A DNA stretch of 64,000 bases from Streptomyces sp. V1I1 (GTDB taxonomy: Bacteria; Actinomycetota; Actinomycetes; Streptomycetales; Streptomycetaceae), in assembly GCF_030817355.1 (NCBI RefSeq), contig NZ_JAUSZH010000001.1:3404501-3468500 (forward strand), in the 5' to 3' direction. Within the stretch, counting starts at the first letter, position 1; every line of letters starts with the position of its first letter. The translations under genes and the position numbers were made by a program. Below the pieces are notes generated by a model. That model saw only the letters and a program-made list of their open reading frames with translations, was not told the DNA's origin and did not search any database. Shown here piece by piece: positions 28,642 to 37,824 of this stretch.

Positions 28642-29430
28642 ATGTCCCACACCGCTCACATACCCAGCCACCGGAAGCCCCGCCGCAGCGCATCGAAACT
28701 CGCGCTCCGGGCCGGAGTTGCCGGTGGCGTCCTCAGCACCATGGCAGTGGCCGGAGCTGCCGGGCCGGCGACCGCCGAGCCGGTGACCGAGACCATCGAA
28801 ATGCCGACGCTCACCTCCGGCGCCCTCTCCGCCGCCGTCTCGCAGTCCGCCGAGGCCACTCAGCAGGTCGCCCTCGACCTCGAGTTGCAGGCCCAGGAGG
28901 ACGCCGCCGCCGCCAAGGCCGCGAAGTCCGCCAAGCTGGCCCACGCCGAGGCCGAGCGCAAGGCCGAGGCCAAGGAGAAGGCCGAGGCGAAGAAGCGCGC
29001 CGCGGCCGAGGCCAAGGAGCGCGCCTCCCGCTCCTCCGAGCGCACCACGCTCTCCGCCCCCACCTCGAACGCCACGGGCTCCGCAGCGACCGTTGTAGCC
29101 TTCCTCAAGGCGCAGCTCGGCGACGCCTACGTCATGGGCGCCTCCGGCCCCAACTCCTGGGACTGCTCCAGCCTCGTCCAGGCCGCTTTCCGGACGGTCG
29201 GCGTCGACCTCCCGCGCGTCTCGCAGGACCAGTCGGTGGCCGGCACCCAGGTGGGCACCTCCAACCTCCAGGTCGGCGACATCCTCTACTGGGGCGGCGC
29301 CGGTTCCGCGTACCACACCGGTGTCTACATCGGCGACGGCAAGTACCTCGACGCCGCCAACCCCGGCAAGGGCGTCGTCATCCAGGACCTGTCGGGCTAC
29401 CCGGCGAGCGGTGCGGTCCGGGTTCTCTGA
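28642..29430 (+). CDS. Secreted NlpC/P60 family cell-wall hydrolase
   Basis: A 262-aa exported peptidoglycan endopeptidase. A basic N-terminus with a hydrophobic stretch (about residues 20-46, ending GPATAEP) is the signal peptide. Residues 70-130 are an Ala/Lys/Glu-rich coiled coil, and a Ser/Thr linker follows. The C-terminal NlpC/P60 domain runs from about residue 148, with catalytic Cys175 in SWDCSSLVQ and His225 in AYHTGVYIGDG. The ATG at 28642 follows a long leader. A strong terminator lies 13 bp after the stop. Confidence 0.92.
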   Translation: MSHTAHIPSHRKPRRSASKLALRAGVAGGVLSTMAVAGAAGPATAEPVTETIEMPTLTSGALSAAVSQSAEATQQVALDLELQAQEDAAAAKAAKSAKLAHAEAERKAEAKEKAEAKKRAAAEAKERASRSSERTTLSAPTSNATGSAATVVAFLKAQLGDAYVMGASGPNSWDCSSLVQAAFRTVGVDLPRVSQDQSVAGTQVGTSNLQVGDILYWGGAGSAYHTGVYIGDGKYLDAANPGKGVVIQDLSGYPASGAVRVL

Positions 29431-29442
29431 CGGCACGCACAA

Positions 29443-29493
29443 GACGAAGGGCCGCGGCTCCCCCGCTCGGGGGTGGAGCCGCGGCCCTTCGTC
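29443..29493. terminator. Bidirectional intrinsic terminator
   Basis: A perfect 19-bp inverted repeat, arms 29443-29461 and 29475-29493, separates the NlpC/P60 gene (stop 29430) from the convergent GGR-family gene (stop 29572). It is GC-rich with a 13-base loop and no U-run. Confidence 0.88.
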
Positions 29494-29571
29494 CGTTCAC
29501 CGGCCTGTCCGCTTCGGTTACATACAGGTTCTCTCTGCTCACTCGGGGTGAGGGAGAGGCCGAGGCCGGCC

Positions 29572-30858
29572 TCAGGCCTTCGGGGCCACCTTCGAGAGAC
29601 CGTTGATGATCCGGTCCATCGCGTCGCCGCCCGTCGGGTCGGTCAGGTTCGCCAGCATCTTCAGCGTGAACTTCATCAGCAGCGGGTGGGTCAGACCGCG
29701 CTGCGTCGCGATCTTCATGACCTTCGGGTTGCCGATGAGCTTCACGAACGCCCGGCCGAGGGTGTAGTAGCCGCCGTATGTGTCCTTGAGGACCTTCGGG
29801 TAGCGGTGCAGCGCCAGTTCCCGCTGCGCCGGGGTCTGCCGGGCGTGTGCCTGCACGATCACATCGGCGGCGATCTGCCCGGACTCCATGGCGTACGCGA
29901 TGCCCTCACCGTTGAACGGGTTGACCAGCCCGCCCGCGTCGCCGACCAGCAGCAGGCCCTTGGTGTAGTGCGGCTGGCGGTTGAAGGCCATCGGGAGCGC
30001 GGCGCCGCGGATCGGCATCGTCATGTTCTCCTCGGTGTACCCCCAGTCCTCCGGCATCGAGGCGCACCAGGCCTTGAGCACCTCGCGCCAGTCCAGCTCC
30101 TTGAAGGAGGCGGAGGTGTTGAGTACGCCGAGGCCGACGTTGGAGGTGCCGTCGCCCATGCCGAAGATCCAGCCGTAGCCGGGCAGCAGCCGGTCCTCGC
30201 CCGGGCCGCGGCGGTCCCACAGCTCCAGCCAGGACTCCAGGTAGTCGTCGTCGTGGCGGGGCGAGGTGAAGTACGTCCGTACGGCCACGCCCATCGGCCG
30301 GTCCTCACGCCGGTGCAGCCCCATGGCGAGGGAGATCCGCGAGGAGTTGCCGTCGGCGGCGACGACGAGCGGCGCGTGGAAGGTGACGGGGGTCTTCTCC
30401 TCGCCCACCTTGGCGTTCACGCCGGTGATACGGCCGGTCCGGTCGTCGATGATCGGAGCCCCGACATTGCACCGCTCGTACAGCCGCGCGCCCGCCTTCT
30501 GCGCCTGCCGGGCCAACTGCTCGTCGAAGTCGTCGCGCTTGCGGACGAGTCCGTAGTCCGGGTACGAGGCGAGATCCGGCCAGTCGAGCTGCAGCCGCAC
30601 CCCGCCGCCGATGATCCGCAGGCCCTTGTTCCGCAGCCAGCCGGCCTCTTCGGAGATGTCGATGCCCATGGCGACCAGCTGCTTGGTGGCGCGGGGCGTA
30701 AGGCCGTCGCCACACACCTTCTCGCGCGGGAAGGCGGTCTTCTCGAGGAGCAGGACGTCGAGTCCGGCCTTGGCGAGGTAGTACGCGGTCGTGGAGCCGG
30801 CCGGGCCTGCCCCGACGACGATCACATCGGCGGTGTGTTCGGAGAGGGGCTCGGTCAC
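29572..30858 (-). CDS. menJ: Geranylgeranyl reductase family FAD protein, probable menaquinone side-chain reductase
   Basis: A 428-aa FAD-dependent reductase. It has the N-terminal dinucleotide motif VVGAGPAGSTTAYYLA (GAGPAG at 16-21), the CGDGLTPRA segment typical of the GGR family, and the second FAD motif LLLVGDAGGLVNPFNGEGIAYAMESG. In mycobacteria the homologue MenJ saturates one isoprene unit of menaquinone. Its position next to nuo and menaquinone genes supports the same role, but saturation of polyprenol or of archaeal-type lipids is carried out by close relatives. The start is GTG at 30858. The terminator at 29443-29493 lies downstream. Confidence 0.8.
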   Translation of the reverse strand: MTEPLSEHTADVIVVGAGPAGSTTAYYLAKAGLDVLLLEKTAFPREKVCGDGLTPRATKQLVAMGIDISEEAGWLRNKGLRIIGGGVRLQLDWPDLASYPDYGLVRKRDDFDEQLARQAQKAGARLYERCNVGAPIIDDRTGRITGVNAKVGEEKTPVTFHAPLVVAADGNSSRISLAMGLHRREDRPMGVAVRTYFTSPRHDDDYLESWLELWDRRGPGEDRLLPGYGWIFGMGDGTSNVGLGVLNTSASFKELDWREVLKAWCASMPEDWGYTEENMTMPIRGAALPMAFNRQPHYTKGLLLVGDAGGLVNPFNGEGIAYAMESGQIAADVIVQAHARQTPAQRELALHRYPKVLKDTYGGYYTLGRAFVKLIGNPKVMKIATQRGLTHPLLMKFTLKMLANLTDPTGGDAMDRIINGLSKVAPKA

Positions 30859-30957
30859 GGCGGGTTCTCCCGAAGACTCGATATTGCGTACCGAATGGCA
30901 CAGGACATGTGCAGTCTATGGGGGCGTACTGATCCACAAACTGAAGGGTTCCCCCCT

Positions 30958-31476
30958 ATGAGCAGGCCGCTCCCCGCCGTACAACTGCGCGTGCCCACCG
31001 ACGAGGACGCCCTGGCCTGGCACAGGATCTTCAACGACCCGGACGTCATGGAGTTCCACGGCGGTACGTCGGCCGAGCTTTCGGTCTACGAGGAGCTGAC
31101 CGCCCGGCAGCGCAGACACGACGCCGAGCGCGGCTTCTGCTTCTGGACCATGCTCGACGAGGACGGCGAAGTCATCGGCTTCGCCGGCGCACAGCCCTGG
31201 CCGCACGAGGGCTTCGGCCCGGTCGGCGAGATCGAGATCGGCTGGCGGCTGGCGCGGTCCGCGTGGGGCAAGGGGTACGCGACGGCCGCCGCCCGCACCA
31301 CGCTGGAGCGGGTACGGGCGGCGGGCGTCGAGCGGGTGGTGGCGATGGTGAACGCCCGCAACGAGCGCTCGATCGCGGTGATCCGGCGGCTGGGGATGGA
31401 GCTGGCCGAGACGTTCACGACGCCGGTGTCCCAGCAGAAGGGGTACTGCTTCCGGCTGGAGCTCAGTTCGCTTTGA
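30958..31476 (+). CDS. GNAT family N-acetyltransferase (RimJ/RimL-like)
   Basis: A 172-aa acetyltransferase of the Acetyltransf_3 type. The acetyl-CoA loop is RSAWGKGYATAAARTTLERV (the R/QxxGxG/A equivalent), followed by VNARNERSIAVIRRLGMELAE, typical of RimJ/RimL relatives acting on protein N-termini or small amines. The substrate is unknown. It is divergent from the GGR gene (99 bp). Its last 14 bp overlap the convergent zinc-ribbon gene. Confidence 0.88.
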   Translation: MSRPLPAVQLRVPTDEDALAWHRIFNDPDVMEFHGGTSAELSVYEELTARQRRHDAERGFCFWTMLDEDGEVIGFAGAQPWPHEGFGPVGEIEIGWRLARSAWGKGYATAAARTTLERVRAAGVERVVAMVNARNERSIAVIRRLGMELAETFTTPVSQQKGYCFRLELSSL

Positions 31477-33787
31477 ACGTGTTGATCGCGGTGGAGAACA
31501 CCACGTCCCTGTTCGCGTCCCAGAGGTCGGCGCGGCCCGCGGCAAGGATCGCGTACTCCGTGCCGTCCGAGGCCACGAACGCCTGGTCGATGACGTGCCG
31601 CCGCAGGCCGCTCTCGTCCGGCTCGGGGATGTGGGTGAACTCCCAGAGCGCGCCCGGCCGTCCCTGGTAGGTGTTCTGCGCCAGCCGGCTGCGCTGGTAG
31701 TCGGTCTCGGGGGTCTCCTGGTGCTTCTTCTCCAGGCCGAGGAAGTTCTCGTACGAGGACATGGGGGTGTTCTTGACGATCCCGATCTGGATGTACGAAC
31801 CACCCGTCGGGGCCTCGTAGAAGATCTGGCTGCCCGCCTGCCGGCGCTTCCAGCCGTCCATCACCCCGACGGTGAATCCGGCGGGGTCCTGCTTCAGCAC
31901 AAAGCCGGCGGGGAGCGCGGCGCCGCCCGGGGATTGGGACTGGGAGGGGTTGGGGGACGGGATGGCGGAGGGGAACACGGGAGGTGAGTCGGAAGCCGAG
32001 GCGGCTGGTGAGGCGGACGCCGGCGGGTCCTGCTTGGGGGTGGGCGACTGCGAGGCGGCGGGTGGCTTGTTCTGTGCCTGGCCGGACTCGTCGTTGTTCC
32101 TCTCGTTGTTCCTCTTCAGGAGCAGCGCCCCGGCCGTCGCGCCGCCGCCGATGACGAACGCGGCGGTGAGGGTGGCCGTCCAGACAAGGACCTTGCGCTT
32201 GCGCTCGGCCGCGGCTGCCGTGGCGGCTGGATCGTGGACAACCCCCGGCGCGGCGGCGAGGTGCACGGCGTGGGGGTCAGCCACATTGTGGGGGTCGGCC
32301 ACATAGGGAGCGGCAGGAGCCGTGGCAGGAGGCGTGGTGGGAGCCGCCGGAGTCACCGGGGCAGCCATCGGGCCGTACGCCGGAACCGGCGGAACCGGCA
32401 GAACTGCCGCTTGCTGCCCCATCATTCGCAGCACGTACGGGCCCAGGAACGTCGCCGCCCCCACCCACAGCAGCCCGAACAGCAGCGCGTCCGGAACGCT
32501 CGGCGCGAACTCCGAGGTGCCCTGACCGCCGAAGTCCGCAAGGCCCCCCGCAAGTTCGACCGAGACTCCGCTGACGCCCGTGAACAGCAGGACGAGCCCC
32601 AGCGAGAAGCCGCCTGCCAGCAGCTGCTCGCGACGGTCCGCCGAGCGGCGCGCCGCCCAGACGCCGAGCGTGAGCGCGCATACCGCACCGAGGGCGAGCG
32701 CCCCGGCGACCGTTCCGCCGCCCCACACATCGTTGATCTCCGGCAGTCCGAAACTGCCGTGCTCCGTGCTGGAGCCGATCGGGCTGAACTGGCCCTGGAC
32801 GTCGTACTCCACCGGCACGCCCCAGCTCAGCCCGAGCACCGCGAAGCCGATGTTGGGCAGGATCGCCAGCGCGACCAGCAGGGCCGTGCCGTCCACGTCG
32901 TCCGCGTTGGCGTACGCGACGAAGCCGACCAGCGAGCAGAGCACCAGCACCGCGCCGAGCGCGCGCACCGCCGTCCCCAGCGCACGTACCGTCGAGCGTG
33001 CCGCGGGCCGCTGCGCCAGCCACGCCGCGAGGTCGTCGCGCTGCAGCACCCCGCAGGTCACCGCGAGTGAGATCGCCAGGGCGCCGAGCGCCGCGAGCAG
33101 CGGGGACGAGGAGACCGCCACGCCCGCGATCTCGGGCTGGGCGAACAGGCCGAGGACCAGGACCACACCGGTGACCAGCAGCGAGAGCCGTACGGCGGCT
33201 TCCAGCCCGGCCCCTCGCGTACGCAGCATCCGTGCGCCCACGTACAGCGCGCCGATCCACAGCAGAGTCACCGTCAGCGGCACCACGGAGAGCGAGGCCG
33301 CGCCCATCGCGTCGATGTCCGAGTCGCCGAAGATCCCGCCCGAGGAACCGGAACTGGAGCCGGAACCGGAGCCGGAGCCCGAATCCGGGCCGAACGGTGA
33401 CGAGCCGCCCGCCGCCTTCACCTCGAAGCCGCCGCCGAACCCTTGCAGCAGCATCGCGAGCGCGATCCGCAGCCGGTCGCTCCAGCCGACGACGACCTCG
33501 TCGTCCTGGCCGTAGGACGGGATGGCGAGAACCACCGCCAGCGCCAACAGCAGTCCGGCCGGCCAGGCCGCGGCCTTCGCAGCTGCCGGCCAGTCGCCGC
33601 GGAACACACGCCCGAAGAACGCCCCGACGGGGGAAGGTTGGGCGGGCTGCCCAACCGCGAGAGCGGGCGGAGCCGGAGGCATCGCGGGCGGGGCCGAAGC
33701 CTCGGGCAACCTCTCCCGTCCGCACTTCATGCAGAAGCGAGCCTCATCCGGAGATGGATTGCCGCAGTGCGGGCAGAACGACGCCAT
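31463..33787 (-). CDS. Zinc-ribbon polytopic membrane protein with extracytoplasmic C-terminal domain
   Basis: A 774-aa protein of unknown function. The N-terminus is a zinc ribbon (Cys5, Cys8, Cys19, Cys22 in CPHC and CMKC). From about residue 70 come roughly ten hydrophobic segments, broken by a Gly/Ser repeat (GSGSGSGSSSGSSGG, about residue 145). Then come a Pro/Ala/Thr stretch, a last membrane helix (about residue 548) and a Ser/Pro/Gln linker. A soluble domain of about 150 residues ends the chain and should lie outside the cell. The final domain resembles those attached to Streptomyces membrane kinases and serine-protease regulators. Seven tandem decamers lie upstream. Confidence 0.8.
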   Translation of the reverse strand: MASFCPHCGNPSPDEARFCMKCGRERLPEASAPPAMPPAPPALAVGQPAQPSPVGAFFGRVFRGDWPAAAKAAAWPAGLLLALAVVLAIPSYGQDDEVVVGWSDRLRIALAMLLQGFGGGFEVKAAGGSSPFGPDSGSGSGSGSSSGSSGGIFGDSDIDAMGAASLSVVPLTVTLLWIGALYVGARMLRTRGAGLEAAVRLSLLVTGVVLVLGLFAQPEIAGVAVSSSPLLAALGALAISLAVTCGVLQRDDLAAWLAQRPAARSTVRALGTAVRALGAVLVLCSLVGFVAYANADDVDGTALLVALAILPNIGFAVLGLSWGVPVEYDVQGQFSPIGSSTEHGSFGLPEINDVWGGGTVAGALALGAVCALTLGVWAARRSADRREQLLAGGFSLGLVLLFTGVSGVSVELAGGLADFGGQGTSEFAPSVPDALLFGLLWVGAATFLGPYVLRMMGQQAAVLPVPPVPAYGPMAAPVTPAAPTTPPATAPAAPYVADPHNVADPHAVHLAAAPGVVHDPAATAAAAERKRKVLVWTATLTAAFVIGGGATAGALLLKRNNERNNDESGQAQNKPPAASQSPTPKQDPPASASPAASASDSPPVFPSAIPSPNPSQSQSPGGAALPAGFVLKQDPAGFTVGVMDGWKRRQAGSQIFYEAPTGGSYIQIGIVKNTPMSSYENFLGLEKKHQETPETDYQRSRLAQNTYQGRPGALWEFTHIPEPDESGLRRHVIDQAFVASDGTEYAILAAGRADLWDANRDVVFSTAINTFKAN

Positions 33788-33930
33788 GGGGGAGACTCCG
33801 AGGTGACAGGTGGGGACGGGCGGGGAGATAAGAACGTCGTAAACAACTGACTCAACTTCCCCGCCTGCCGGTTCCCGTCAACATCCGGCTGGGTTGCGCC
33901 AATTCACGCCAGATTCAAGGCAGTTCTCGG

Positions 33931-34000
33931 CTGCTGACGGCTGCTGACGACTGCTCACGGCTGTTCACGGCTGTTCACGGCTGTTCACGGCTGTTCACGG
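33931..34000. repeat. Seven tandem 10-bp repeats
   Basis: Seven head-to-tail decamers: CTGCTGACGG, CTGCTGACGA, CTGCTCACGG and four identical CTGTTCACGG. They fill the gap between the glutaminase stop (34014) and the zinc-ribbon gene start (33787, transcribed away). The period is near one helical turn, so a protein could bind one face repeatedly. Simple slippage is the alternative. Confidence 0.9.
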
Positions 34001-34013
34001 CAGCAGTCTCGGG

Positions 34014-34925
34014 CTAGAACACCGAAAGCCCGGTCAGCGTCGTGAACCGGTCCAACGCCGCGACCCCCGCCACCGAGTTGCCGCGCGCGTCCAGGCCCGG
34101 GCTCCAGACGCACAAGGTGCAGCGCCCCGGCACCACCGCGACGATCCCGCCGCCCACGCCGCTCTTGCCCGGCAGTCCGACCCGGTAGGCGAAGTCGCCG
34201 GCCGCGTCGTACGTACCGCAGGTCAGCATCACGGCGTTCATCTGCTTGGCCTCGCTGCGGGTCAGCAGGCGGGAGTCGTCGGCGCGCAGCCCGTGGCGGG
34301 CCAGGAAGCGGGCCGCCAGGGTCAGATCGGCGCAGCTCATCTCGATCGAGCACTGCCAGAAGTAGTGGTCGAGGAGGGTCGGTACGGGGTTGACGATATT
34401 GCCGTACGAGGCCATGAAGTGGGCCAGCGCGGCATTGCGGTCGCCGTACGCGGACTCCGACTCGGCGACATCCGGGTCGAAACCCAGGTGCGGGTTGCCG
34501 CTCTCCTGCCGCAGGAATTCCAGCAGTTCGCTGCTCGCGTCGCCGGTCAGAGTCTGCAGGATGTCGGTGACGACGAGCGCGCCCGCGTTGATGAAGGGAT
34601 TGCGCGGAATCCCGTTCTCGTACTCCAGCTGCACCAGCGAGTTGAAGGGGTTGCCGGACGGCTCACGGCCGACGCGCTCCCAGAGGCCGGCGTCGCCGTG
34701 GGTCATGGCCAGCGCGAGGGAGAAGACCTTGGTGATCGACTGGGTGGAGAAGGGGTGCTGCCAGTCGCCCACTCCGTACACCTTGCCGTCCACGTCCGCG
34801 ATGGCCATGCCGAAGCGGCGCGGGTCGACGGCGGCGAGTGCCGGGATGTACTCGGCGGGCCTGCCGCTGCCGATCTGCGGTGCGATGTCTGCCGCGATCC
34901 GTTCCAGGACCGCCTGGTAGTCCAT
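34014..34925 (-). CDS. glsA: Glutaminase
   Basis: A 303-aa serine-dependent glutaminase of the beta-lactamase-like fold, converting glutamine to glutamate and ammonia. The Ser-x-x-Lys motif is S63-I-T-K66 (STQSITKVFSLALA). Family blocks NPFNSLVQLEYENGIPRNPFINAGALVVTD and GLPGKSGVGGGIVAVVPG are all present, as is normal length. ATG at 34925 lies 11 bp after the menG stop, so it is co-transcribed with the menaquinone genes, without an evident functional link. Confidence 0.94.
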   Translation of the reverse strand: MDYQAVLERIAADIAPQIGSGRPAEYIPALAAVDPRRFGMAIADVDGKVYGVGDWQHPFSTQSITKVFSLALAMTHGDAGLWERVGREPSGNPFNSLVQLEYENGIPRNPFINAGALVVTDILQTLTGDASSELLEFLRQESGNPHLGFDPDVAESESAYGDRNAALAHFMASYGNIVNPVPTLLDHYFWQCSIEMSCADLTLAARFLARHGLRADDSRLLTRSEAKQMNAVMLTCGTYDAAGDFAYRVGLPGKSGVGGGIVAVVPGRCTLCVWSPGLDARGNSVAGVAALDRFTTLTGLSVF

Positions 34926-34936
34926 GGCGGCGCGGG

Positions 34937-35632
34937 TTACTGCGGCTTGGTGCCGCGGTGCAGCGCCACGATCCCGCCGGACAGATTCCGCCACGCGACC
35001 TTGGACCAGCCTGCCTGCTGGAGCCGCTGCGCCAGCCCCGCCTGGTCGGGCCAGGCGCGGATCGACTCGGCGAGATAGACGTACGCGTCCGGGTTCGAGG
35101 AGACCGCCCGCGCCACCGGCGGCAGCGCCCGCATCAGATACTCGGTGTAGACCGTACGGAACGGCGCCCAGGTCGGCTGCGAGAACTCGCAGATCACGAC
35201 CCGCCCGCCCGGCTTCGTCACCCGGTACAGCTCGCGCAGCGCCGCGTCCGTGTCCTGCACATTGCGCAGCCCGAACGAGATCGTCACGGCGTCGAAGACA
35301 CCGTCGCGGAACGGCAGCTTCGTCGCGTCGCCCGCGGTGAGCGGCAGCCACGGGTTGCGCTTCTTGCCCTCGCGCAGCATGCCGAGGGAGAAGTCGCAGG
35401 GGACGACATACGCGCCGGTGGCGGTGAACGGAAGCGAGGACGTGCCCGTGCCCGCGGCCAGGTCCAGGACCTTCTGCGCCGGGCGGGCGTCCACCGCCTT
35501 CGCGACCTCCTTGCGCCACCGCCGGTCCTGGCCGAGCGAGAGCACATCGTTGGTGAGGTCATAGTTCGCCGCCACGTCGTCGAACATCGAGGCGACTTCG
35601 TGCGGCTGCTTGTCCAGGGTTGCTCGGGTCAC
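34937..35632 (-). CDS. menG: Demethylmenaquinone methyltransferase
   Basis: SAM-dependent UbiE/MenG-type C-methyltransferase that converts demethylmenaquinone to menaquinone, the final step of the pathway. The SAM motif is [12 protein letters not shown] (residues 55-66), and the family signatures are [18 protein letters not shown] and [26 protein letters not shown] choose the GTG at 35632 ([14 protein letters not shown], 231 aa), which matches Streptomyces MenG as I remember it; an ATG four codons upstream at 35644 is possible. It belongs to the mqnC operon. Confidence 0.94.
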   Translation of the reverse strand: MTRATLDKQPHEVASMFDDVAANYDLTNDVLSLGQDRRWRKEVAKAVDARPAQKVLDLAAGTGTSSLPFTATGAYVVPCDFSLGMLREGKKRNPWLPLTAGDATKLPFRDGVFDAVTISFGLRNVQDTDAALRELYRVTKPGGRVVICEFSQPTWAPFRTVYTEYLMRALPPVARAVSSNPDAYVYLAESIRAWPDQAGLAQRLQQAGWSKVAWRNLSGGIVALHRGTKPQ

Positions 35633-35679
35633 GCACCCATTCAAGCAGCACGTTCAAACAGCACGCCGCCCGGCAGGGC

Positions 35680-35781
35680 TCACCGGAACCGGGGCCGGCT
35701 CCCGCCACCTCTCTGCGACCTCCTGATGGCGTACGCGAAGAGCCCGAGGCCGGCCAAGATGATCGCGCCGAACACGGTCAC
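35680..35781 (-). CDS. Small single-span membrane protein, unknown
   Basis: A 33-aa ORF starting GTG at 35781, 13 bp after the amidohydrolase-like gene. It has one hydrophobic helix (VFGAIILAGLGLFAYAI) followed by a strongly basic tail (RRSQRGGGSRPRFR), the layout of a membrane-anchored small protein with the tail in the cytoplasm. AGGGG precedes the start at short distance. It lies between two menaquinone-operon genes. I do not recognise a family; a chance ORF remains possible. Confidence 0.4.
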   Translation of the reverse strand: MTVFGAIILAGLGLFAYAIRRSQRGGGSRPRFR

Positions 35782-35794
35782 CAGGACATGGCCC

Positions 35795-36484
35795 CTACGC
35801 GCGCCGGTACACCAGACGTCCACCGAGTACGGTCGCGACGCAGGTCCCCGCGCCGTGCAGCCGCAGCATCCGCGCCGGGACGTCGTCGGCCGGGACATCA
35901 TCGACCGGGCCATCGTCGACCGGTACGCCCTCGACCGGTACGTCGAAAACCGCGAAGTCGGCGGACCCGCCGACCGTGAGGCTCCGGTCGAGCAGGGCGT
36001 TCAGCGGGTAGCCCTTGAACGGATCGAGCGTGAGCGCCTCGCGCTCGGCGCCACCCATCGGTTCGCGTACATACAGCCCCGACCGTGCCACCGCTGTCCG
36101 CACCGAGGGCCGGGTGAACGGGCCGCAGACCGCCGTCACCCCGTGCCGCAGCAGCCGCTGCAACCCGCGTCGCGCGCTCGCGCCCCAGCGGGCCTCGTCC
36201 ATCTCCAGCGCCGCCAGCGCCTCGCCGGTCAGCGGCTCGGTGCCGAGTTGGTCAGCCTCGCGCGGATCGGGGTGGTAGGCCGCCTCAAGCAGTGCGGCGG
36301 CCTGCGGGTGCCGCAGCCCGGGGGTCAGCAGCCCGGGCCAGCGCCGCACCCGCGCCTGCGGGCGGGCGGCAGCCATCTCCTCGTACGTGCCCATCGCGAT
36401 GATCAACCCGGCGTCCACGGCAACCGCGTGGACCCCCCGGCGGCCGCCCACAAAGACGTCGTCCGCCACATGGATGGTCTGCAA
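35795..36484 (-). CDS. Imidazolonepropionase/amidohydrolase-like protein, probably lacking metal ligands
   Basis: A 229-aa protein with the end pieces of an amidohydrolase composite domain (VFVGGRRGVHAVAVDAGLIIAMGTYEEM at the start, GSADFAVFDVP and VATVLGGRLVYRR at the end). The central TIM barrel is largely missing. The HxH metal motif expected after PGL is replaced by LTPGLRHPQ, so hydrolysis is doubtful. A repetitive VPxDD segment (about residues 178-202), encoded by 15-bp direct repeats, sits near the C-terminus. It is 18 bp downstream of mqnC and upstream of menG. From memory, a similar gene sits next to mqnC in other streptomycetes. Function unknown. Confidence 0.7.
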   Translation of the reverse strand: MQTIHVADDVFVGGRRGVHAVAVDAGLIIAMGTYEEMAAARPQARVRRWPGLLTPGLRHPQAAALLEAAYHPDPREADQLGTEPLTGEALAALEMDEARWGASARRGLQRLLRHGVTAVCGPFTRPSVRTAVARSGLYVREPMGGAEREALTLDPFKGYPLNALLDRSLTVGGSADFAVFDVPVEGVPVDDGPVDDVPADDVPARMLRLHGAGTCVATVLGGRLVYRRA

Positions 36485-36502
36485 CTCGGCCTCGTACCGC
36501 TC

Positions 36503-37702
36503 TTAGTTGGAGGCGAGCAGCTTCAGCTCGGGGTGGGCCGTACCACCCTCGATCGCCGTGGACGAGATGTGCGAGGCGACGCGCTCGTCGACCGGGTCGT
36601 CCGCCGGGTCGTCGTGCACGACGATGTGCTCGTACGTCGTCGTCCGCTGCGCCGGCACCCGGCCCGACTTACGGATCAGGTCGATGATCTCCAGCCGGTT
36701 CGACCGGTGCTTCGCGCCCGCCGAGGAGACGACGTTCTCCTCGAGCATGATCGAACCGAGGTCGTCCGCGCCGTAGTGCAGCGACAGCTGGCCGACCTCC
36801 TTGCCCGTGGTCAGCCACGAGCCCTGGATGTGGGCGACGTTGTCGAGGAAGAGGCGCGCGATCGCGATCATGCGCAGGTACTCGAAGAGCGTCGCCTGCG
36901 TACGGCCCTTGAGGTGGTTGTTCTCGGGCTGGTACGTGTACGGGATGAAGGCCCGGAAGCCGCCCGTCCGGTCCTGCACATCGCGGATCATCCGCAGGTG
37001 CTCGATCCGCTCGGCGTTGGTCTCGCCGGTGCCCATCAGCATTGTCGACGTCGACTCGACGCCCAGCCGGTGCGCGGCCTCCATGATCTCCAGCCACCGC
37101 TCGCCGGACTCCTTGAGCGGCGCGATCGCCTTGCGCGGCCGCTCGGGCAGCAGCTCGGCGCCGGCGCCCGCGAAGGAGTCGAGGCCGGCGGCGTGGATCC
37201 GGGAGATCGCCTCCCCGACCGACACCTTGGAGATACGGGCCATGTGCTCGACCTCGGAGGCACCGAGGGAGTGGATCACCAGCTCCGGGTACGCCGTCTT
37301 GATGGCCGAGAAGTGCTTCTCGTAGTACTCGACGCCGTAGTCCGGGTGGTGCCCGCCCTGGAACATGATCTGGGTGCCGCCGAGCTCGACCGTCTCGGCG
37401 CAGCGCCGCAGGATGTCGTCGAGGTCGCGCGTCCAGCCCTTGTCGGTGTCCTTCGGCGGGGCGTAGAAGGCACAGAACTTGCAGGCGGTGACGCACACGT
37501 TGGTGTAGTTGATGTTGCGCTCGATGATGTACGTCGCGATGTGCTCCGTACCCGCGTAACGCCGCCGCCGTACGGCGTCCGCCGCCGCGCCCAACGCGTG
37601 CAGCGGCGCGGAACGGTACAGCTCGAGCGCCTCCTCCGGGGTGATCCGCCCACCCTCGGCAGCACGGTCCAGCGCGGACTGAAGGTCGGCCTTCTCGGTC
37701 AC
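36503..37702 (-). CDS. mqnC: Cyclic dehypoxanthinyl futalosine synthase
   Basis: A 399-aa radical-SAM enzyme of the futalosine menaquinone pathway; it cyclises dehypoxanthine futalosine. The 4Fe-4S/SAM motif is C70-VTA-C74-KF-C77. Further family marks are FQGGHHPDYGVEYYE, IHSLGASEVEHMARIS and NHLKGRTQATLFEYLRMIAIARLFLDN. The GTG at 37702 is preceded by AAGGTGA. It heads the mqnC-amidohydrolase-small ORF-menG-glsA operon. Confidence 0.95.
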   Translation of the reverse strand: MTEKADLQSALDRAAEGGRITPEEALELYRSAPLHALGAAADAVRRRRYAGTEHIATYIIERNINYTNVCVTACKFCAFYAPPKDTDKGWTRDLDDILRRCAETVELGGTQIMFQGGHHPDYGVEYYEKHFSAIKTAYPELVIHSLGASEVEHMARISKVSVGEAISRIHAAGLDSFAGAGAELLPERPRKAIAPLKESGERWLEIMEAAHRLGVESTSTMLMGTGETNAERIEHLRMIRDVQDRTGGFRAFIPYTYQPENNHLKGRTQATLFEYLRMIAIARLFLDNVAHIQGSWLTTGKEVGQLSLHYGADDLGSIMLEENVVSSAGAKHRSNRLEIIDLIRKSGRVPAQRTTTYEHIVVHDDPADDPVDERVASHISSTAIEGGTAHPELKLLASN

Positions 37703-37824
37703 CGGGTGTCACCTTTCGGCGGTGGTTCAGAGCATCTGCGGGCCGATCCAGCCTACGCCAGGGGTGGTGGCAACCTGCGGGCACGGTCGGCACGGCGTCG
37801 GTGCGTGGCCCGCCGCGGTGACGA

